In this document: one piece after another, positions 57,605-64,000 of the stretch
How positions within the stretch are numbered: position 1 is the first letter of the stretch
Layout: each line of letters starts with the position of its first letter
Assembly (NCBI GenBank): GCA_024138015.1
Contig: JAMXBB010000011.1
Coordinates: 75,048,199 to 75,112,198, forward strand
DNA length: 64,000 nt
Reading direction: 5' to 3'
From: Lumnitzera littorea
Taxonomy: Eukaryota; Streptophyta; Magnoliopsida; Myrtales; Combretaceae
Notes under the pieces: generated by a model
Seen by the model: only the letters and a program-made list of their open reading frames with translations
What the model was told of the DNA's origin: nothing
The model's database searches: none
Program-made: the position numbers and the translations under genes

Positions 57605-57700
57605 TTAAGCAATAGTTGAGTGGTTAGGCGCCTAGGTATTAAAATGCTAGTCACATATTCGGGTCCCTGGAGTGCAACTAATGCTGTGATTTTTTCTACT
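57605..57700 (+). mobile_element. tRNA-Leu-like SINE candidate
   Basis: AATAGTTGAGTGGTTAGGCGCC matches the D-stem region of a Leu-type tRNA (box A). ATTCGGGTCCCTGG about 30 bp later stands where box B would be. The spacing fits the head of a tRNA-derived SINE; the tail was not resolved. Confidence 0.4.
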
Positions 57701-58260
57701 GCTTGGTCCAAAAGTCACGTGCACGGCACATGACATCTTCTGCCTCCTCCAAAGTGAACAGCGACCGTTAGAGAGTAGACAATATGGAGAACAGCGATTT
57801 TCGGTCAAAGTTGAGCAAATTTTGATTAGTTCTATTAGATTTTTATATGAATCCATCCCAAATCTCTTAGATATTTGACTTATCATAATAGATTACATCA
57901 AATAACATTAATCTAATCAAAATCAACGAAAAATAAAATGGATATTTGTTAAGATAAAAGGAATATCGATTTAAACTCATCTAAGTGATTTGATATAATG
58001 AGTTTTGTACTTCTATAGTATAATTGGCAAAAAATAGTACAAAAATAGGGTATTTTGAATAAATTTTATGAAAATGGTATAGTAAAAGCGCATATTTGTA
58101 TGAATTTTTTATATTGAAAACGTACTGTGTGTACACACTTTGTGTTTTAGTATGGAGCTGTGTTTTTTTCTTTTAATTAGATTTAATTTATCTAATTAGA
58201 TAAAAAAATTCTATTTAATCTTTATATAAACTATTATATAGATGTACGTCCCTTGAGCAC
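57701..58260. other. Intergenic
   Basis: No gene recognised; a 79-codon minus frame at 57647-57886 overlaps the SINE-like region and has no known motif. Confidence 0.45.
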
Positions 58261-58266
58261 GCCTTC

Positions 58267-58310
58267 AATGTCACTATCGTGCGCTTTTAATGTTACTATC
58301 GTGCGCTTTT
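58267..58310. repeat. 22-bp tandem duplication
   Basis: Two copies of AATGTCACTATCGTGCGCTT-type sequence (22 bp each, one substitution), followed by the beginning of a third. Confidence 0.85.
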
Positions 58311-58320
58311 AATGCTCCCC

Positions 58321-58495
58321 CTGACTAAGTACTGACTCCTCATAGCTAAATACTTTTAATATGGCAAGTTAGTTGTCTATTCTGCTCCTAAGTTCAATTC
58401 ACACTTCAAATTCTCTCTAACTAAGAATTAACTCCTCCTAACTAAGTACTTTTAATATTACAGGCTAACTACCTATTTCGGCCCTAAGTTTTGGA
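58321..58495. repeat. Diverged tandem duplication, about 100-bp unit
   Basis: CTGACTAAGTACTGACTCCT...CTCCTAAGTT (from 58321) is repeated as CTAACTAAGAATTAACTCCT...GCCCTAAGTT (from about 58426). Confidence 0.6.
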
Positions 58496-58885
58496 CATTT
58501 TCCTTACTCGTGCATTCAATATTAATAAACAAGGCACAATTTAAGCATGTGCCTTCTTAATTTACAGCTAACATTTCAATTATTTTTGGCAAAGTCAATG
58601 TTTTTTTTTCTTTTCATTTAGTGTACTACCTATGAAAACTATTAACGTAACAAGTCGGCTTAATTGATTCACTAAACTACCAACTAAACCTGTTAAAAGC
58701 AGGTATAGTATATAAAAAGTATATATACAGTAAACTATTAGTATTAAGAGAATAGCAATGTAATATGAAACATCATTTATAAAAACTATTTACATAGTGA
58801 GTAACAGATGCCGATAATACATACTAATCAAACTAAGTAATACAAATATAGTTATTTACAACTACTTCTTCCTAGATCTAATTAA

Positions 58886-61006
58886 TTATTTTCTGAAACA
58901 AGCTAATAATGATAGTTTATGAGTGGATGGTCCCTCCAATGATTGAGGCTTAGATGGCTGTAGAAAAGTATCATTGAAATTTATATGAGGAATTGGAGTA
59001 GGCGGTGACGGTGGTAGTTGAGTATCAACCTTCTCTATGTGTAATGTCTGAGGCTATCCTGTACAATGTTTATGAAGAGCTGGCGGTATCGGCTGCAAAT
59101 ACATCCACACATCAGCATCTAAAGTGTCGAATGAGGTATGGTCAGAACTGGAGGCATCAGCGAGTGGTACACTATTATCAATCTCGCCCAAGTCAATCGA
59201 ATGGCGAGATCTTGATGCCATAGGATTGTCACTGTGTCCTCGACCACATGCCTATGCCAGTCGACATCCTCTCGTACGAACTCTAGGACCTACACATGGT
59301 CAAAGGGCAAGTACAGGGGCTAGATCAGCTAGCTAGTCAGGAAATAATGTCAAACCATCATGCTCCTGAAGATGGTAAAAGCCACCATCAATGATATGAT
59401 AAGCAGCATCGACATCGTCTACTAACCTTGCCCGACGTAAAGTATCCTCTTATAGTTAATGAAATAATTAATATTATATTCATAATCATTGCTTTGCAAA
59501 AAATCATTAGATAAATAGAAGGAAAGCTTATCAAGTATCCCATCACTACCCCATGATGGGTGATGTATCGGTGTGTATGATCCCTAGACTGATCATAGTA
59601 AGCTGGATCGACACCTTTCAGTTCCTTACTATGAACAACCCACATTTGCCGATTTACCTAAATCGATTTGTATCCTTGATGTGCGACCAACCAGTCTGTG
59701 TCTGTCCTACTTCTAAAGTCGATATGATGTAGCTCCTCACTCATTCGAACATCAACCAATATTGTCTGGAAGCCTCTAAACTGTCATATAACACAGTTGG
59801 GGAAATAAAACTTAACAATGTGGAAACATATCAGTGGAACCTTGACCATCTAGATAGCTTAACCAGCACTACAAAATAGGGGTACGAGATCAATAAGATC
59901 ATCTGGGTACGAATCCTATACAACCTACAATGCATATGTAAAGAAAGTACATTAATAATCTATAAATTTTTAATAAAGATCAACAACAGAAACAAAATTA
60001 AAGAAATACATACCTGTTAACTAGTCTGCAAATCAAATGCAATCCGGTACACATCCACAATACACATAGCATGGTGTGTAGTATCTCGTGATATAGCCCA
60101 CCTAGCAGCTAGTAGTAGCCCTTCCTGTATGGTAAAGCCAGACCTGGTCCATGGTGTAATGTAAGGGAAATGATCTCATACCTATATCTGTAGTAGTATG
60201 GTGGCGTCTCCAATCTCCTATACTCTTGATTGTGCAAGCCCATATAGCCGACAATACAACCAAGCCAAACAAGCTGATCCCCAACTAAATGTCACGGCAT
60301 GTAAGAAATACTCCAGTATGGGTAAGAATATCGTGTGGATAAGAGACGAAGATTTATTAGTAAATGAAAAACCACTAAATAACTACAGGATGTATGTACA
60401 AGTGTGTCAATGAACAGTCTCCTCATCTGCATCTGTAAGAAGTATACTAAATCTGTCTCGTAATCAAGCTAAACTAACGCGCCCCCCTCTACTAATACTG
60501 TCAATGAGGTAGTCTCCTGGCAATCCCCCAGCTACCTGGGGCAAACTAACTATGTAAGCCTAGTCATTGCAGCCCCATCCACGTAAAGAACAAACAGTAT
60601 CTCTATGTCCTAAAGCGTAATCGTTATCTCCCCCTAAGCCATATGGAAAATGTGGGTCTCAGGTCTCCACCGCTTTACTAACACCGTGATGAGGTGATGA
60701 TCGATCTAGATTAATGGTAACCGTGCAACCCTAGGGAAAGCAACGTCGACAAGGTGGGTGATAAAGCAATCATCCAATGGTATCTATGACATGCCCTTCC
60801 ATAAGCTCAACTCCACTCAACGAACTATAATGTGCTCACCTCCCTGCACTATTAGTTTCCTTTTCATCACAACTGTAGGAAATTATTGAACTATACAATT
60901 TCACAGATGAAATAACGTCAAGCTATACTCGAAAATCCCATACATCCTGTGATCGATGTCGTCCCTATCCATGCAGTACCAATAGGTCACTCGATCCTGG
61001 ATTCAT
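58886..61006 (-). pseudogene. Plant mobile domain (MAIN-like) gene, three exons, broken
   Basis: PMD proteins are a plant family (MAIN, MAIL1) with roles in silencing and genome stability; many copies are TE-borne. ATG 61006 gives M-N-P-G-S-S-D...LHGQGRHRSQDVWDF, the usual PMD start, then a frameshift. Later text matches the core: 'LLERWRPETH'-like (here 'VLVKRWRPETHIFHMA'), 'GEITITL', 'VDGAAMT' and 'LGDQLVWLGCIVGYMGLHN'-type blocks. Introns 59925-60013 and 59447-59549 (minus) have GT-AG ends. Exon 2 has 'VKVPLICFHIVKFYFPNCVI', 'ELHHIDFRSRTDTDWLVAHQGY' and 'DPAYYDQSRDHTHRYITHHG'. Exon 3 ends at TAA 58888-58886. Several in-frame stops in exon 1 and frameshifts show it is inactive. It lies about 125 bp downstream of the MULE transposase on the same strand. 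Confidence 0.8.
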
Positions 61007-61129
61007 CTAACCTACAAATCAATACAAATATGTCGTGTCATTAACTTATGAAAGCATAACATGATATGATATATAATATAATATAATATAAGAAAATAAC
61101 ATAAATATGTCTATTTAAACCGTTTCAAT

Positions 61130-63759
61130 TAAGTTGAGGATACCTCCTCCTATTATGCCCTTCCATTCTACACACGCTACAACTACTCTTATCAGTAGGC
61201 TCTCTCAAGTCCATCTCCATATGATATCTCTTTTTCCTTGGTTTACCTAAACTACGTTTCAAATTCTCGTTAGGTATGGAGAATGGTAATTGAGATAGGG
61301 CTAGTTCAACTCATTACCTATTGGCATGAAATGTCTACTGTATACATCTAATCAATGAGACCACATATACCATACCTCAATGCACCGGCCAATAATAACT
61401 CGAATAAAATTAAGTACCCAATCGCATTTGAACACAGGATTCTGTAGATTTACCATTTCCTACATGAACATGTCATTCTATTCGTGTCTATAATATGTGT
61501 TCGACTGTCTCGTTTCATCACTCCATTTGGTTTACGCCTCCAACTAATCTTCACCTCCCATATCCCGTTTTCATGGTTATATGCCTTTATGGAATAAGCT
61601 AGAGCTCGCCTAGCCTACATTTTAAGCTTCTTCACAACATTCCCTTCCTCGTTTACTTGACTCTTCTTTCCCAATAATCAACACAATTGTAGAAAATCTT
61701 CTTGATAAGTGAAGTCAAGGACAATCCTCTATAACCTTTCAAAACGATATTGTAGCTCTCAACGATGTTGGATATCATATATCCAAACCAATAGAAACCG
61801 TCATAAGACAACATCCACTCGCTCTTGTCAAATGGTGCTAACCATGATGGTGCATCCTCGTTTACTTGCAACATTTACTCTATTAAATACTCAAATTTCC
61901 TAGGTTATGCCTGCATAGTAACAAAAGTAGCTAGTTTCTTACATAGTTGGTTCTTATGCGCCTTATTGAAATTGCCGATGACATGCCGTATACACCATCT
62001 CCACACCATAAATGATTCCTTCCAGCTAACTTCTTTTTTGTTGAGCACATTCTCGATACTTAAGTGCCTATCTGTAGTTAGGCAAATTGTCTCCCCCCAA
62101 CCATTGATAACAAATTGCTTCAATCTTTTCAGAAACCAACCCCATGTCTCAACGGACTCCTTGTTGACAAGTACAAACGCCAATGGGACAATACAGTTAT
62201 TTCCATCCATTAAACAAGCAATTAATAGTACATGACCGTACTGCCCATACAAAAATGTTCCATCAATGCAAACTAATGATCAACAATACTTGAATGCGTA
62301 TACACATGGCCTAAAGGTCCAGAAGACCCACTTCATTATCAAAACACCAAGCTTAGGGGATCCCCTCCATCCCCAAATCACCTTCATTCTAGGATTTGAA
62401 ATCTTAATTACGTTCAACAAAATAAGAAACTTATTGTACGCTTTCTCTCAATTGCCATGTACCTTCTCCATAACCTTTCTTTTAGCATCCCAAACTCTCT
62501 TTCTCATCGCATTATACCTAAACATGTTTAAAATATTTGCCTGTAAGTTTACAACTTTTATATCAAGATTCTCTTTAACATTATTGATGCAGCAATTAGC
62601 TATCGGTCTACTATCGATCTGTCTATGGTCCTGCATCACATTAGGGTTGACACATGTATGTAGACACTCAAGAATTTTTATAACGAATAGCTTCATTAAA
62701 CTTTTCTATGATGCACGTAGCCTTCACTTGCATCCATTGTCCTTCTCCCTACAATGAATGGCCTATAGGTACGGTTTTGATTCATTAATGTGATAATCAC
62801 AATGGTGATTGATGTGATATATTTTGACGATGTCAATAAGCTCATCCTTTTTGCTAAAGCGTTGTCTAACAAATAAATCCACACCATCAACTTGGTTACT
62901 ATTCTCCGCCTACATATTCTCTTCAAATTCCACATAACCACTGTCACCACCAATGTTCATATATAGAATTGAATCTCTAACGTAGGATGTCGACATCCCA
63001 ATCTGATTATATTAAGGAGCCATCTCAATCCCCTAGCTAGCAGTAAACTGAGGTACAACGGGAATGCTACTCGATATATATTCTGACAAAGCCGCATAAT
63101 CTATAGTATTTTCAACTTCTATAACTTCTTCATCTACTTCATATTCAACACCCACGTGCTCCTCCTGAACCTCTATTCCAATCCACATTGGAGTTAGCTC
63201 TTCATTAGGGCTGTAGCTTAGGTCATTCTATAAAATTGACACTATTTTTGCATCAATTGCCTCTTCATTCACACCACCATCACCAAAAGTGGGGTCTTCA
63301 ACCGAATAAGTTTCTGGTCTGTTATACATAGGGTAGTCTTCCTCGGTTTGCTACATATGAGGTTGAGGATTACTAAAAGACCTAACTGGTAAAGTTCTAT
63401 CAACAATATTCCTACTAAGCTAACCAGAAGCCCTAATATACATCTCCTATATTCGGTTTTCTCTAAACACGTCATCCATTTCTATGAAGTTTTTTACATC
63501 ATCATCATCCGTAATGCCCATCAAAGTATAGGAAATACAACCCTCATAATAAGAAGAGTGTCGATGAACAAGCTCAACCCCATAAGGATCAACTTCGATA
63601 CTCGCACAAATCTGCTAAAGGAAATGACTGAAGTTAGAATCCTTCCTCATCTTCAACTTTTTCAACGGGTCCCTATCATATTGTGGACCATTATTTCCAT
63701 TGACCATGTTCCCACCTGCATACATAATTATCTTTACATAATCAGCCATTAACAACCTA
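61130..63759 (-). pseudogene. Mutator-like (MULE/MuDR) transposase, near full length, broken
   Basis: Minus strand, nearly one frame. The start at ATG 63759 gives M-A-D-Y-V-K-I-I-M-Y-A-G-G, the N-terminal domain common to plant MULE transposases, then an acidic region. The MuDR DNA-binding part lies at about 62440-62950 ('NPNVMQDHRQIDSRPIANCC', 'VWDAKRKVMEKVHGN'). The DDE core has Asp in C-I-D-G-T-F (62264-62262) and in T-T-D-R-H (62072-62070), then 'WRWCIRHVIGNFNKAHK' and 'MISNIVESYNIVLKGYR'. A decayed SWIM-like zone has 'NLQNPVFKCDW' and 'YSRHFMPIGNEL', and a zinc knuckle C-S-V-C-x4-G-H-N-R-R-R-Y near 61150 has its last Cys changed to Tyr. More than a dozen in-frame stops. It would encode about 870 residues if intact. 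Confidence 0.87.
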
Positions 63760-63821
63760 TTAATCCATGAATTACAAAATCGGTAAAGCCTATACAATTT
63801 TGCATAGTTCATAACGCCCAT

Positions 63822-64000
63822 ACAATTTCACATTTTCAATGGAGCATCTCATCGTATCCACAAAATTTCATTTCTCGATGGAGCGTCTCATCACATACTA
63901 TAAAAGTTTGTTTTTAGATTGATCATCTCATCGCACCCACACAATTTCCCTATTCGGTAGAACATCACATCGTACCTACACAATTTCACTTTTCAATGAG
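63822..64000. repeat. 39-40-bp tandem array at window edge
   Basis: Units start at 63822, 63862, 63902, 63941 and 63980 (cut by the window). Consensus is about ACAATTTCATTTTTCGATGGAGCATCTCATCGCATCCAC in pattern; copies differ at many positions. A partial earlier unit is visible near 63793. It lies just upstream of the transposase start, where MULE subterminal repeats often occur. Confidence 0.85.

Noticed and set aside
57605..57700. Functional tRNA-Leu gene
   Set aside because: Box B is degraded (TTCGGGTCCC) and the acceptor and anticodon stems do not pair; SINE head is the better reading.
61825..62757. 136- and 163-codon plus-strand open stretches
   Set aside because: Antisense to the MULE transposase core, where conserved MULE motifs are clear on the minus strand.

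Overview
This is nuclear DNA from a flowering plant, most likely a eudicot. The evidence is an intron-containing, plant-type HMG-CoA reductase gene, plant lineages of Ty3/gypsy, LINE and Mutator-like elements, a plant mobile domain (PMD) gene relic, and AT-rich intergenic DNA full of A/T runs. I see no bacterial, viral or CRISPR features, and no tRNA or rRNA gene that looks functional.

Layout. 1-7.3 kb: a decayed minus-strand Ty3/gypsy element (A) in the order zinc knuckle, protease, RT, RNase H, integrase, polypurine tract and LTR. Its RNase H is split by a 931-bp solo LTR with a perfect 5-bp target duplication. 7.3-7.65 kb: a long foldback (MITE-like) element. 7.86-13.26 kb: a plus-strand Ty3/gypsy element (B) of the same LTR family as the solo LTR, with 5' LTR, tRNA-Met-type primer site, gag, protease, RT and RNase H, a mostly deleted integrase and a partial 3' LTR. 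13.27-16.27 kb: an LTR-like block. 17.0-18.4 kb: a minus-strand L1-type LINE relic. 18.5-21.9 kb: gag and protease of another minus-strand gypsy element (C), with a tandemly duplicated protease region and an LTR-like insertion in gag. 21.9-31.2 kb: a minus-strand Tat-type gypsy relic (D) whose integrase is split by a large (about 3.16 kb) solo-LTR-like insertion. 32.5-33.1 kb: a five-copy minisatellite with a unit of about 110 bp. 34.7-35.8 kb: a second Tat-like gag fragment.

36.85-39.98 kb holds the one gene that looks intact: HMG-CoA reductase on the minus strand, three coding exons, 598 residues, with a TATA box and a pyrimidine-rich leader. It encodes the rate-controlling mevalonate-pathway enzyme of the ER membrane. 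Two details stand out. The serine after the catalytic histidine, the site of inhibitory phosphorylation in characterised HMGRs, is alanine. There are two coding introns rather than the three described for the Arabidopsis gene.

40-58 kb is AT-rich intergenic DNA with small insertions: a 5'-truncated LINE-like insertion with a perfect 14-bp target duplication, a 520-bp terminal-inverted-repeat element, LTR fragments and SINE-like sequences. I found no gene there. 58.9-63.8 kb holds, on the minus strand, a near full-length but stop-ridden MULE transposase (N-terminal domain, MuDR domain, DDE core, SWIM-like region, zinc knuckle). About 125 bp downstream is a three-exon PMD (MAIN-like) relic. This looks like a Mutator-like element carrying a PMD gene. 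A 39-40-bp tandem array upstream of the transposase start runs off the window edge.
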